DNA of 41,473 nucleotides from Bacteroidales bacterium (GTDB lineage Bacteria > Bacteroidota > Bacteroidia > Bacteroidales > UBA10428). Under the pieces are notes generated by a model. The model worked only from the letters and a program-made list of their open reading frames with translations. It did no database searches and was not told where the DNA came from. Below, piece by piece: positions 34,319-41,473 of this stretch; within the stretch, counting starts at the first letter, position 1; each line of letters begins with the position of its first letter. The translations under genes and the position numbers were made by a program. The stretch spans positions 1 to 41,473 of the forward strand of contig DATGXG010000006.1 in the NCBI GenBank assembly GCA_035299085.1, read 5' to 3'.

Positions 34319-35932
34319 GCCGAAAGCTTTTGTTGAAATCCGCAGTACAGGCGGTGTCTGGTAGCGTTTGTATTCGTTATAGTTGACCATCCTGATCACT
34401 TTTCTCACAATTTCAGCATCATAGCCCATAGCCGAAATCTCTTCGGCCGACTTCTTCATTTCGATGTAGCTGAATAAAATCGGATCGAGGATGTTATATT
34501 CAGGAAGTGAATCGGAGTCCTTCTGATCGGGCCTAAGTTCGGCCGAAGGCGGTTTTGTAATGGTATGGTTGGGTATGATTTCCTTATCCTTGTTGATGTA
34601 AGCGGCGAGACTGTAAACATCGGTTTTGTAAACATCACCAAGAACCGAAAGTCCGCCGTTCATATCACCGTATAGCGTGCCATAACCTACAGCGGCTTCG
34701 CTTTTGTTGGATGTGTTCAGAACAGTGTTCCCGAATTTATTGGACAGGGCCATCAGCAGGTTTCCCCGGACACGTGCCTGGATGTTTTCTTCGGTTATAT
34801 CTTCGGGGAGTCCCCTGAAAATGTTACCGAGTGAAATTGTATATTCCCTGAATATCTCGCGGATATCGAGGATATCATACCGAATGCCCAGGTTTTTTGC
34901 AAGCGCTACCGCATCAGAAACCGAATGGTCAGATGAATATTGTGAAGGCATCAGAAGCGCCCGCATATTGGTACCGCCAAGCGCGCGCACTGCAAGGACA
35001 AGCGTGACCGCGGAATCAATTCCACCCGACAATCCCAGTATCCCTGACTTAAGCCCCGATTTATGAAAATAGTCCCTGATTCCCATTACAAGGGCATCAT
35101 GAATTCGGCCTGTGACATTTTCAGTCACCGGCTTTTTCACGGAAGGAGCATTGAATATCTCAGTGGTTTCGAATACTTCAAAATCCTCTTCAAAAAATTT
35201 CATACGGCTTACAACACCTTCCGGGTTAACCACCATGGAACCACCGTCAAATATAAGATCGGTATGGGCCCCTACCTGGTTAATGTAATAAACAGGCAGC
35301 CTGTAATTGGCTGCATTTTCAGTCAGAATCTCGGTTTTGATTTCCTCCTGCATATGTGAAAAAGGAGAAGCAGCAATATTGACAACAAAATCAGGACAAA
35401 GCGCCGCAATTTTGTCCATCGGGCATACCGAATACATCCTGTCTTTTCCATAACCTGTGAGGATAGGCTGTTTGTACCAGAGGTCTTCACAAATGGTTAT
35501 GGCTATATTGCATCCCTTATAATTTACAAGTTTAAATTCGGTATTCTGTTCAAAATACCTGTATTCGTCGAAAATATCATAAGTAGGAAGAAGAGTTTTA
35601 TGAATAACCTGTTGCACCGCACCGTTGGCCATGAAATAAGCGGAGTTGAACAGGTTCTTGCCAAGCGGATTCTGATTAACCGACGGACCTCCGACAATGG
35701 CCGCAATTCCATGGCATTCGGCAGCGATCTGGTTGATCCTTACCGAGCATTCATCAACAAAATGCTTGTATTCAAGAAGGTCATGAGGAGGATAGCCGCA
35801 AACCGCCAGCTCCGAAAATACAACAAGGGCAGCCTTTTCCTGGCGGGCCTGCCTGATAGCCCGTATTATTTTTTCGACATTTTCGTCAAATGCCCCGATT
35901 GTGTAGTTTAGCTGAGCGAGTGCGATTTTCAT
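34283..35932 (-). CDS. nadE: glutamine-dependent NAD+ synthetase
   Basis: A 549-residue two-domain NadE. The N-terminal nitrilase-type glutaminase shows the triad E41 (FSELAVCGYPP), K112 (HKTLLPTY) and C148 (ICEDLW). The C-terminal synthetase has the pyrophosphatase loop LGLSGGIDSAV (SGGIDS at 302-307), NTSNKSEAAVGYGTLYGD and KPPSAELRPDQKD. It makes NAD+ from deamido-NAD, ATP and glutamine. The stop is downstream of the recQ stop, so the two 3' ends overlap by 36 bases. It starts six bases after the outer-membrane barrel gene and is probably co-transcribed with it. Confidence 0.97.
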   Translation of the reverse strand: MKIALAQLNYTIGAFDENVEKIIRAIRQARQEKAALVVFSELAVCGYPPHDLLEYKHFVDECSVRINQIAAECHGIAAIVGGPSVNQNPLGKNLFNSAYFMANGAVQQVIHKTLLPTYDIFDEYRYFEQNTEFKLVNYKGCNIAITICEDLWYKQPILTGYGKDRMYSVCPMDKIAALCPDFVVNIAASPFSHMQEEIKTEILTENAANYRLPVYYINQVGAHTDLIFDGGSMVVNPEGVVSRMKFFEEDFEVFETTEIFNAPSVKKPVTENVTGRIHDALVMGIRDYFHKSGLKSGILGLSGGIDSAVTLVLAVRALGGTNMRALLMPSQYSSDHSVSDAVALAKNLGIRYDILDIREIFREYTISLGNIFRGLPEDITEENIQARVRGNLLMALSNKFGNTVLNTSNKSEAAVGYGTLYGDMNGGLSVLGDVYKTDVYSLAAYINKDKEIIPNHTITKPPSAELRPDQKDSDSLPEYNILDPILFSYIEMKKSAEEISAMGYDAEIVRKVIRMVNYNEYKRYQTPPVLRISTKAFGSGRKMPLVGRY

Positions 35933-35938
35933 GGATGA

Positions 35939-36598
35939 TCAGAATAATACTCCCACTCTGAAGCTAAGGTAATTCATAACCGCTTTATGGTCATTATTTG
36001 AAAGTACGTCAACGAAGCCGTTGTGGAACAGCACCCCGGCAACCAGGGAGGTGTTTCCCCCGATATTGTATTCGATTCCTCCTCCGAAGAAATACGACAT
36101 ATTCAGCAGGTTAACTTCTTTCGGAACGTTGTCTTTGTTAAGCCCGTTTCCGCTTGAACTGGCCCGGGATCCGATGTTAATATTCTGGTTGAATCCGAGT
36201 TCAGCAAAATAGGTAACATAACCAATCTGATTGGTTTTCAATTTCAGACCCACCGGAATGCTTAAGTAGCTAAGGCTGTATGCAACCGTTTCACCTCCCG
36301 GGACCCAAACTGATGAGCGTTCACCTGTTGAGATTCTTACCGAATCATTGTAGAGCACGTTGCCACCCATAACGCCCAGGTTAAAGCCGGTCACCAGGCC
36401 ATAATTAGGATGGAAATAGTATTCAACCATTAACCCGCCATTAATTCCGGGACGTGCACCATCCTTATCAATCCTGTTGGTTTTTGGAGATAACCAGGTT
36501 GCAACGGGATCGAGATTAACACCAAGGCGCAGCTTCGACTGGCCGAAAACGACAAACGACAAATTTACAATCAGCAATACCAACAGGATTTTTTTCAC
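35939..36598 (-). CDS. small outer-membrane beta-barrel protein (PorT/OMP_b-brl_2-like)
   Basis: A 219-residue protein with a signal peptide (MKKILLVLLIVNLSFVVFGQ) followed by amphipathic strands (KLRLGVNLDPVATWL, GGLMVEYYFHPNYGLVTGFNLG, YLSIPVGLKLKTN, YFAELGFNQNINIG, YFFGGGIEYNIG) and a terminal YLSFRVGVLF with the C-terminal Phe of outer-membrane barrels. The size suits an eight-stranded barrel, as in the PorT/OmpX-like group of Bacteroidota. Ligand or partner unknown. It lies six bases before nadE, and its promoter is in the divergent region shared with gldB. Confidence 0.8.
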   Translation of the reverse strand: MKKILLVLLIVNLSFVVFGQSKLRLGVNLDPVATWLSPKTNRIDKDGARPGINGGLMVEYYFHPNYGLVTGFNLGVMGGNVLYNDSVRISTGERSSVWVPGGETVAYSLSYLSIPVGLKLKTNQIGYVTYFAELGFNQNINIGSRASSSGNGLNKDNVPKEVNLLNMSYFFGGGIEYNIGGNTSLVAGVLFHNGFVDVLSNNDHKAVMNYLSFRVGVLF

Positions 36599-36625
36599 GG
36601 TTTTAAATTTTAGTTAACTGCAAGG

Positions 36626-36653
36626 CAAATTTAAGCAGTTCTGCTTTTCCCAA
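36626..36653 (-). promoter_or_regulatory. promoter of the outer-membrane barrel gene, with an embedded palindrome
   Basis: On the minus strand the -7 element TAAATTTG (36626-36633) is preceded, after 17 bases, by TTG (36651-36653). Between them lies the palindrome AAGCAG TT CTGCTT (36633-36646), which could be an operator or chance. The leader to the ATG is about 25 bases. Confidence 0.55.
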
Positions 36654-36699
36654 AAACAAATTTCATGAACAATTCGCTATTGTTGCAAACAAAAAGATT

Positions 36700-36729
36700 T
36701 TGTCATTGAATTAATTGCATGTATTTTTG
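36700..36729 (+). promoter_or_regulatory. promoter of gldB (TTG, 19 bases, TATTTTTG)
   Basis: A -33 TTG at 36700-36702 and -7 TATTTTTG at 36722-36729 are separated by exactly 19 bases, a full match to the Bacteroidota housekeeping promoter. The transcript would start near 36735, after a TTG at 36715 and an ATG at 36730, which decides the GldB start codon in favour of 36751. Confidence 0.8.
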
Positions 36730-36750
36730 ATGTTATATAAATCATTTTCC

Positions 36751-37749
36751 ATGCGGTTCGCTGGCTGTTTGTTATTACTCATAGCGCTTCTTCCGGGGTG
36801 CAGGTATAATTCACGAAATGTTGATATTTCGGGTGTTGAAAGCCATATCCAAATTACCCGTTTTGAAAAGGAACTGTTTACTACTGATCCCTCGGCACTT
36901 GAACAAAAGATACCGTTGTGGCAGAAGGAATACGGGACTTTCTTCTCCCACTTTTGTTACATTCTCAGACTGGGAAGTCCTGAAGACCCGGGATTTGCTG
37001 AAAGGCTGCGCGCTTTCGTAACCGACAAAATAAATTACGAAATATTCTCGAGAACCTTGAAGGTTTTCCCTGACACAGCGCTTATTGCCGATCAGCTAAA
37101 TATTGCCTTCAGGCATTATAAATACTATTTCCCGAAAAAGACTGTGCCTGCAGTTTATACTTTCGTTTCTGCCTTTAACCAGTCGGCTATTATCGATGAC
37201 AGTCTCATGGCCATTGGTATTGACAGGTACCTGGGCTCAAATGAAAAGCTTTACAGGGAGGCCGGTATTTATAGTTATATCACCGCAAAAATGAACCCCG
37301 CCCGAATTGCACCCGACTGCATGAACTTTTGGGCTGAAACCGAGTTTGTGTTTAATGATTCGGTTAACAACCTGATCAGTCAGATGATATATAACGGCAG
37401 GCTCATTTATTTCACCAAAGCAATGTTGCCTGATTTACATGATTCACTCACTGTTGGCTTTACCGGCAAACAGCTGGATTATCTTGAAAAATCGGAAAAA
37501 TCTATCTGGACTTTCCTGGTTGAGCATAAGTTGTTATTCAATACCGATCATTTCACAATAAATAAATTCATACAGGAAGGCCCTTTTACTGCTGATTTTG
37601 GCAGGGAGTCCCCTTCAAGGGCTGCTGTATGGACAGGTTACAGGATAATAGAATCATATATGAAAAGAAACCCGGAAGTTACCCTTGAGCAGTTGATGCA
37701 GGAAAGAAATTATCTGAAAATGCTCAACCAGAGCGGATATAACCCGTGA
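36751..37749 (+). CDS. gldB: GldB-like lipoprotein
   Basis: A 332-residue lipoprotein. Signal peptide MRFAGCLLLLIALLPGC carries the lipobox Cys at position 17. The following ITRFEKELFTTDPSAL, FFSHFCYILRLGSPED, FPKKTVPAVYTFVSAFNQSAIIDD and GIDRYLGSNEKLY blocks are typical of GldB. In Flavobacterium GldB is an essential part of the gliding motor/type IX secretion complex, but many non-gliding Bacteroidota keep it. The start follows from the promoter position (see 36700). Upstream alternatives at 36715 (TTG) and 36730 (ATG) lie before the expected transcript start. No other gld gene is in the window. It is followed, 77 bases later, by an M1 peptidase gene across a heptamer array. Confidence 0.85.
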   Translation: MRFAGCLLLLIALLPGCRYNSRNVDISGVESHIQITRFEKELFTTDPSALEQKIPLWQKEYGTFFSHFCYILRLGSPEDPGFAERLRAFVTDKINYEIFSRTLKVFPDTALIADQLNIAFRHYKYYFPKKTVPAVYTFVSAFNQSAIIDDSLMAIGIDRYLGSNEKLYREAGIYSYITAKMNPARIAPDCMNFWAETEFVFNDSVNNLISQMIYNGRLIYFTKAMLPDLHDSLTVGFTGKQLDYLEKSEKSIWTFLVEHKLLFNTDHFTINKFIQEGPFTADFGRESPSRAAVWTGYRIIESYMKRNPEVTLEQLMQERNYLKMLNQSGYNP

Positions 37750-37753
37750 AAAG

Positions 37754-37826
37754 GATTTGCGATTTACGATTTACGATTTACGATTTAACAATTGGCCATT
37801 TACGATTTACGATTTAACGATTGGCG
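37754..37826. repeat. heptamer tandem arrays, unit GATTTAC, between gldB and the M1 peptidase gene
   Basis: GATTTGC, three GATTTAC and GATTTAA (37754-37788) are followed by CAATTGGC, and then CATTTAC, GATTTAC, GATTTAA and CGATTGGC run up to the ATG at 37827. The unit is the reverse complement of GTAAATC at 5104-5127. The GATTTAAC-R-ATTGGC end is itself repeated (from 37782 and 37811), so a longer block has been duplicated. The array fills almost the whole 77-base gap. Confidence 0.9.
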
Positions 37827-39812
37827 ATGAAAAAAACTGTTAGTATACTATTTTTTCTGGCTGTTATTCTTAATGCTGGTTCACAGACAATTGACACATT
37901 GTGGAACAGGGGAATTAATTCCTTTTCGCAGAAGAATTATCATGGCCTTAGCGCTTACATGGACAGCGTTCTGGTGTTGAATCCGACAGTGGGTGAAGCG
38001 TATTACAACCGTGCCCTTGCAAAGATCAACCTTGGCAATACGGAAGACGCCTGTGCCGATCTGCAGCTGGCACAGCAGTATGAAACTAAGATCAGCAAAG
38101 ATTTCATCGAATACCAGTGTGATCCTGAATTTATCAGGAAAATCATGATAAAGGAATTCTATAAAAATGAAAAAGTTTATCCTCAAACCGGATACAGGCC
38201 GCTATACACCAGGGCGGATACACTGAGGGGTGCCCTGCGGCCTGAAAGAACCTGTTTTGACGTTACCTTTTATGATCTGAATGTCAGTATCTTTCCGGAT
38301 ACTAAAAAGATTAAAGCCTCCAATGATATCTATTTTAAAGTAGTTGAACCTACCAAAACCATTCAGATTGATCTTTTCGATGATTTCAAAATTTCTTCGA
38401 TAACATGGAATCATGTAAGTTTGAAGTGGCGCAGGGAGTTCAACGCGCTGTTTATCGAATTTCCACAAACACTCAATGCCGGTGAACGCCATTCAATAAA
38501 GGTTATATACAGGGGAAAACCGATGTCGGCCCCCAACCCTCCATGGGACGGAGGATTTGTATGGAAAAAAGACAAGAACCGTAACCTTTGGCTGGGAGTG
38601 GCCTGTGAACAGCTTGGGGCAAGCAGCTGGTGGCCGAATAAAGACCATCTTTCGGATAAACCCGATTCCATGCAGATCAGCATTGAGATCCCGGCCGGGT
38701 ACCAGGCTGTATCCAACGGGAATCCCAGGAAGGTTGAGAAAGTTAGTGACCGTCGCAACCGGTTTACCTGGTTTATTCATTACCCGATCAATAACTACAA
38801 TGCGACGTTTTATGTAGGAAAATACGTCAGCTTCAGCGATACCCTTATTGAAGGAAAGGACACTCTGAGGATGGATTATAACGTGCTGAATTATAACCTG
38901 GATACTGCAAAAATGCATTTCATCCAGGCCCGTGATGTTCTTGCATTCTACAACAAAGCCTTCGGGTTTTATCCTTACCCTGAAGACGGTTTTGGCCTTG
39001 TGGAATCGTCATATGAAGGAATGGAGCACCAGACGGCAATTGCCTATGGGCATGGTTATAAGAAAAACAATGATGATTACAGGAATAAAATGTATGATTA
39101 TATCATTGTTCATGAGGCCGCACACGAATGGTGGGGCAATTCCGTTACAGCAAAGGATATGGCCGATATATGGATTCATGAAGGATTTGCCACATATGCT
39201 GAATACATGTTCCTTGAAAATCGTTTTGGAAAAGATGAATATTATTACGAACTGACCGATAAGAGCCGGTATATTTTCAATGTATGGCCCATGGTGCAGC
39301 ACAGGGATGTGAATGAAGACGCGTTTGCAAGTAACGATGTGTATAACAAAGGCGCCATGATGCTTCATTGCCTCAGATGCATCATCAACAACGATTCAAT
39401 GTTCTTCGGTCTTATTCATGAGTTCTGTGTTCAGCATAAATACATGACAGTGACAACCGATGATTTCATCGCCTATGCCAATAATTATGTGCATATGGAC
39501 AATACATCTTTTTTCAAAAAATTCCTGTATGACACTAAAATTCCGGTACTTGAATACAGGTTTAAACAGGACGGTCATGATCTTGTGCTGACGTATCGCT
39601 GGGCAGAAGTTGAAAAAGGATTTTCAATGCCTTTCGGAATTCAGACCGATACACAAAAGGCTTTACGCATTGAAGCCGGCACCACATGGCAGGAAATGAG
39701 GATCCCTGAAACTGCCTGGTTTAACTTTTTCAATATCTGGAACGGCTATGAAGGTTGTGCCGATAATTCTTACACGTATTATCATACGAGGATTGTAAAA
39801 ACGGTCGATTAA
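37827..39812 (+). CDS. M1-family zinc metallopeptidase with N-terminal TPR-like segment
   Basis: A 661-residue exported protein. Signal peptide MKKTVSILFFLAVILNAGSQ; a TPR-like helical part (about 25-100, YYNRALAKINLGNTEDACADL); then an M1 aminopeptidase N-terminal beta domain and the catalytic domain. Motifs are GMEHQ (about 398-402, the exopeptidase GxMEN-like site) and HEAAHEWWGNS with E452 19 residues after His433, giving the HExxH-18-E zinc site H429, H433, E452. It would trim peptides in the periplasm. The long C-terminal domain of eukaryotic-size M1 enzymes is missing. The start is the ATG at 37827; the in-frame TTG six bases upstream lies inside the repeat. The TPR fusion is unusual. 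Confidence 0.9.
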   Translation: MKKTVSILFFLAVILNAGSQTIDTLWNRGINSFSQKNYHGLSAYMDSVLVLNPTVGEAYYNRALAKINLGNTEDACADLQLAQQYETKISKDFIEYQCDPEFIRKIMIKEFYKNEKVYPQTGYRPLYTRADTLRGALRPERTCFDVTFYDLNVSIFPDTKKIKASNDIYFKVVEPTKTIQIDLFDDFKISSITWNHVSLKWRREFNALFIEFPQTLNAGERHSIKVIYRGKPMSAPNPPWDGGFVWKKDKNRNLWLGVACEQLGASSWWPNKDHLSDKPDSMQISIEIPAGYQAVSNGNPRKVEKVSDRRNRFTWFIHYPINNYNATFYVGKYVSFSDTLIEGKDTLRMDYNVLNYNLDTAKMHFIQARDVLAFYNKAFGFYPYPEDGFGLVESSYEGMEHQTAIAYGHGYKKNNDDYRNKMYDYIIVHEAAHEWWGNSVTAKDMADIWIHEGFATYAEYMFLENRFGKDEYYYELTDKSRYIFNVWPMVQHRDVNEDAFASNDVYNKGAMMLHCLRCIINNDSMFFGLIHEFCVQHKYMTVTTDDFIAYANNYVHMDNTSFFKKFLYDTKIPVLEYRFKQDGHDLVLTYRWAEVEKGFSMPFGIQTDTQKALRIEAGTTWQEMRIPETAWFNFFNIWNGYEGCADNSYTYYHTRIVKTVD

Positions 39813-39823
39813 TAACCGTTTGC

Positions 39824-39847
39824 AGAGACGCACGATCGTGCGTCTCT
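39824..39847. repeat. 24-base perfect palindrome between convergent genes
   Basis: AGAGACGCACGA is followed at once by its exact reverse complement, so the whole 24 bases form a perfect palindrome with GATC at its centre. It lies between the M1 peptidase end and the dehydrogenase end, where both transcripts would finish. It has no T tract; it resembles dispersed REP-like palindromes. A smaller inverted repeat, AAACGGT with ACCGTTT, spans the peptidase stop (39798-39821). Confidence 0.85.
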
Positions 39848-39852
39848 ACGAT

Positions 39853-40668
39853 TTAAGGCATTATCTTCCGGTTCAACTCCTGCATTTTGCGTATCACACG
39901 TGTTTTAAACCGCGTAGGAATGATTCCCGAAGCCTTTGCAATGGATAAATTGATAATTCCGGGAACGACTATTTCTTTCCCTTCCATCAGTGCTTTGTAA
40001 GCAGCTTCGGCAACGGATGCGGATGTGGCCATCATACCCAGTCTTGAAGCGTTACTTTTTTCAGAACCGACTTCCTGCTGGAATCCTGTTTTTGTTAACC
40101 CGGGACACACGGCAGTGATCATAACACCGGTTCCTTTAAGTTCGCTATTGATGGCTTCGGAAAACGATTTCACGTAAGCCTTGCTTGCATAGTAAACCGC
40201 CATGTATGGGCCTGGCAGAAAAGCCGCCAGTGAGGAGACATTCAGAACTTTACCTTCCCTTCTTTCAATCATGCCGGGGAGAAATAACCGGGTAAGCTCC
40301 GTAAGGGCAAGTATATTCAGGTTAACCATCCGCGATATCCGGGCAGGATCCTCCCTGCTGAACATACCGAAATCACCTATACCGGCATTGTTTACCAGAA
40401 CGTCAACCTGAATGCCGTAATTCATAACCTGTTCAAATACTTTTAAAGAGGCGTCCTTTTCTGACAAATCCTGACCTATGATCCTGATTTTTACCCGGAA
40501 ACTTCGTGAGAGTTCATCCCTTACCCGTTCAAGCCGTGACAGGTTCCGGGAAACCAAAATAAGGTTGTAATGTTCTCTTGCCATTACACGGGCAATATCA
40601 AATCCGATTCCCCTGGATCCTCCTGTTATAAGTGCGGTCTTCAATAGATATTCTTTAATTACTAACAC
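39853..40668 (-). CDS. short-chain dehydrogenase/reductase (SDR)
   Basis: A 271-residue classical SDR. The NAD(P)-binding motif is TGGSRGIG, the NNAG motif is LVNNAGIG, and the catalytic Ser-Tyr-Lys is seen in NVSSLAAF and YYASKAYV. The C-terminal part (IVVPGIINLSIAKASGIIP) resembles the long-chain ketoreductase-like branch often labelled DltE/YqjQ. The substrate is unknown. The start is GTG at 40668; a TTG at 40642-40644 gives MKTALITGGSRGIG, the more typical SDR beginning, and may be the real one (263 residues). It stands alone. Confidence 0.9.
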   Translation of the reverse strand: MLVIKEYLLKTALITGGSRGIGFDIARVMAREHYNLILVSRNLSRLERVRDELSRSFRVKIRIIGQDLSEKDASLKVFEQVMNYGIQVDVLVNNAGIGDFGMFSREDPARISRMVNLNILALTELTRLFLPGMIERREGKVLNVSSLAAFLPGPYMAVYYASKAYVKSFSEAINSELKGTGVMITAVCPGLTKTGFQQEVGSEKSNASRLGMMATSASVAEAAYKALMEGKEIVVPGIINLSIAKASGIIPTRFKTRVIRKMQELNRKIMP

Positions 40669-40843
40669 CTCAGCACGACAGATGCCTAACGTGTTGATAA
40701 TTAATTAACAAATATTTAGCAGTAAGCAGGCCGGCGGCGGGTTTTAAAAGTAAAGTATAGTTTTTTCAGATTTATTTGTATAAAATCATAAAATACTTAC
40801 CTTTGCAATCCGATTTTTAAGGAAAATATAAAAATACACGGCA
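40669..40843. other. intergenic region between the SDR gene and rpmH
   Basis: A 175-base divergent gap. Besides the rpmH promoter at 40776-40805 it is AT-rich with one GC patch (about 40729-40742) and no open frame. I see no clear TAnnTTTG for the dehydrogenase; AATATTTG on the minus strand near 40705-40715 is one mismatch away. Confidence 0.5.
40776..40805 (+). promoter_or_regulatory. promoter of rpmH (TTG, 19 bases, TACCTTTG)
   Basis: TTG at 40776-40778 and TACCTTTG at 40798-40805 with a 19-base spacer match the Bacteroidota consensus fully. GCAATCC follows and the leader to the ATG is about 30 bases. Confidence 0.85.
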
Positions 40844-40999
40844 ATGAAAAGAACATATCAGCCCTCAAACAGGAAAAGACGCAATAAACATGGCTTCCGC
40901 GAAAGAATGTCAACCGCTAACGGCCGCAAGGTGTTGTCAAGTCGCAGGGCAAAAGGCAGAAAAAGACTGACAGTTTCTGACGAAATAGCCAGCAAATAA
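40844..40999 (+). CDS. rpmH: 50S ribosomal protein L34
   Basis: A 51-residue, strongly basic protein beginning [20 protein letters not shown] and continuing [20 protein letters not shown], an unmistakable L34. It binds the large ribosomal subunit. It has a perfect promoter upstream and an intrinsic terminator downstream, so it forms a single-gene transcript. In many bacteria rpmH is followed by rnpA; here the next gene is a convergent MnmD-like gene. Confidence 0.98.
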   Translation: MKRTYQPSNRKRRNKHGFRERMSTANGRKVLSSRRAKGRKRLTVSDEIASK

Positions 41000-41024
41000 A
41001 TCAGGGCTGTTCTTTAACGATACT

Positions 41025-41053
41025 ACCCCGAAGCATTGTCTTTGGGGTTTTTT
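41025..41053 (+). terminator. intrinsic terminator after rpmH
   Basis: ACCCCGAAG (41025-41033) pairs with CTTTGGGGT (41040-41048) through nine positions including one G-U, with a 6-base loop, and is followed by TTTTTTATTTTTT. It overlaps the stop codon of the convergent MnmD-like gene at 41052. Confidence 0.9.
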
Positions 41054-41473
41054 ATTTTTTACTTGCTCTCAGAATCTCTCTTTTTCCGGGAGGGCCCGGA
41101 AGCTTTTCAATTTCAAAACCGCAATTTCTGAGAGTTCTTTTCACTGATCCTTTGACGCAATATGTAGTAAGAATTCCACCGGGATTCATTGATTGATAAA
41201 TGGCGTTAAAAATTTCTGCCGTCCAAATCTCCGGCTGGGTTTCCGGTGAAAAGGCATCGAAATACACAAGGTCAATATCCCAGGGAGGTAAGTAACCGGT
41301 TACATCGCGATGAATTTTATGCAACGTGAAATAGTCATGGATAACAGAATCCGAATCCCAACCGCATTCATGGATTTTGTAAAATAAAGCATTATGCTCC
41401 TGTTCAACCGGGTAATTAAGTGTTTTTATCACCTCTGAAGGAAGGGGATTTTTTTCTATCGCATAATAATGAA
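41052..41473 (-). CDS. mnmD: MnmD-like tRNA 5-methylaminomethyl-2-thiouridine methyltransferase, C-terminal part (cut by window edge)
   Basis: The frame stays open through the right edge, so about 140 C-terminal residues are visible. At the edge HYYAIEKNPLPSEVI matches the Y-x-E-x-x-P-L SAM-binding segment of MnmC(m)/DUF752 proteins. Then come IDLVYFDAFSPETQPEIWT, with the family's DAFSPxxxPElW motif, and MNPGGILTTYCVKGSVKRTL with the GG-x-L-x-TY-x-x-x-G-x-V-R block near the end. The enzyme completes mnm5s2U34 in tRNA. A GTG at 41430-41432 could be taken as a start but lies inside the conserved fold and is rejected. The stand-alone form lacking the FAD domain is usual in Bacteroidota. Confidence 0.88.
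   Translation of the reverse strand, partial: HYYAIEKNPLPSEVIKTLNYPVEQEHNALFYKIHECGWDSDSVIHDYFTLHKIHRDVTGYLPPWDIDLVYFDAFSPETQPEIWTAEIFNAIYQSMNPGGILTTYCVKGSVKRTLRNCGFEIEKLPGPPGKREILRASKK

Noticed and set aside
36715..36750. Longer GldB starts (TTG 36715, ATG 36730)
   Set aside because: Both precede the expected transcript start of a full-consensus promoter; the lipoprotein signal is complete from 36751.
41430..41432. GTG as start of a 126-residue protein at the right edge
   Set aside because: The frame continues upstream to the window end with the conserved YAIEKNPL segment, so the gene is cut, not short.

Overview
The window looks like chromosomal DNA of a member of the Bacteroidota, probably from the Bacteroidales/Marinilabiliales side. 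Evidence for this: many upstream regions carry the Bacteroidota -7 element TAnnTTTG, twice with a TTG exactly 19 bases upstream (gldB, rpmH). Shine-Dalgarno sites are weak. The gene set includes MutS2, a GldB lipoprotein, an ECF sigma/FecR (DUF4974) pair, an OstA-like protein, DUF5063, and PpiC/SurA chaperones next to guaB. There is no phage, CRISPR array, transposase, rRNA or tRNA gene. Most of the window is ordinary core genome with short intergenic gaps, none longer than 300 bases.

Layout. 1-1155 (minus): the N-terminal part of a MiaB-like methylthiotransferase, cut by the window edge, and an FNR-type reductase. 1258-6040 (plus): mutS2, a polysaccharide-deacetylase-like protein and a FemAB/GNAT-like acyltransferase. 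6120-7676 (minus): a family-39 glycosyltransferase. 7768-10650 (plus): a MORN-repeat protein, DUF5063 protein, DEDDy 3'-5' exonuclease and RlmI-like rRNA methyltransferase. 10651-10929: a noncoding, hairpin-rich insertion-like element. 10930-15481 (minus): an ECF sigma, FecR anti-sigma and STN-domain sensor operon, plus an upstream paralogue of the sensor. 15603-19251 (minus): an FtsE-like ATPase, flippase and asparagine-synthetase-like operon, typical of surface-glycan work. 19410-25032 (plus): a giant TPR protein, outer-membrane barrel, cob(I)alamin adenosyltransferase and DUF2795 protein. 25057-32274 (minus): guaB followed by three periplasmic folding factors and an OstA-like protein. 32381-34318 (plus): recQ, overlapping tail to tail with nadE (minus), which lies behind a small outer-membrane barrel gene. 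36751-39812 (plus): gldB and a TPR-M1 peptidase. 39853-40668 (minus): a short-chain dehydrogenase. 40844-40999 (plus): rpmH. 41052-41473 (minus): the C-terminal part of an MnmD-like tRNA methyltransferase, cut by the right edge.

The least ordinary material falls into three groups. (1) Heptanucleotide tandem arrays (GTGACTG/GATTACT type and GTAAATC/GATTTAC type) fill several gene junctions, and three genes take their stop codons from them. (2) An element of about 262 bp has 17-bp terminal inverted repeats and internal CCTTAGAGG hairpins; one end of it encodes the last residues of the STN protein. (3) In the ECF sigma/FecR system the STN sensor domain is fused to a protein with no TonB plug or barrel, and a barrel-less paralogue without STN lies just upstream. 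I consider the heptamer arrays and the barrel-less STN system the best candidates for undescribed biology here.
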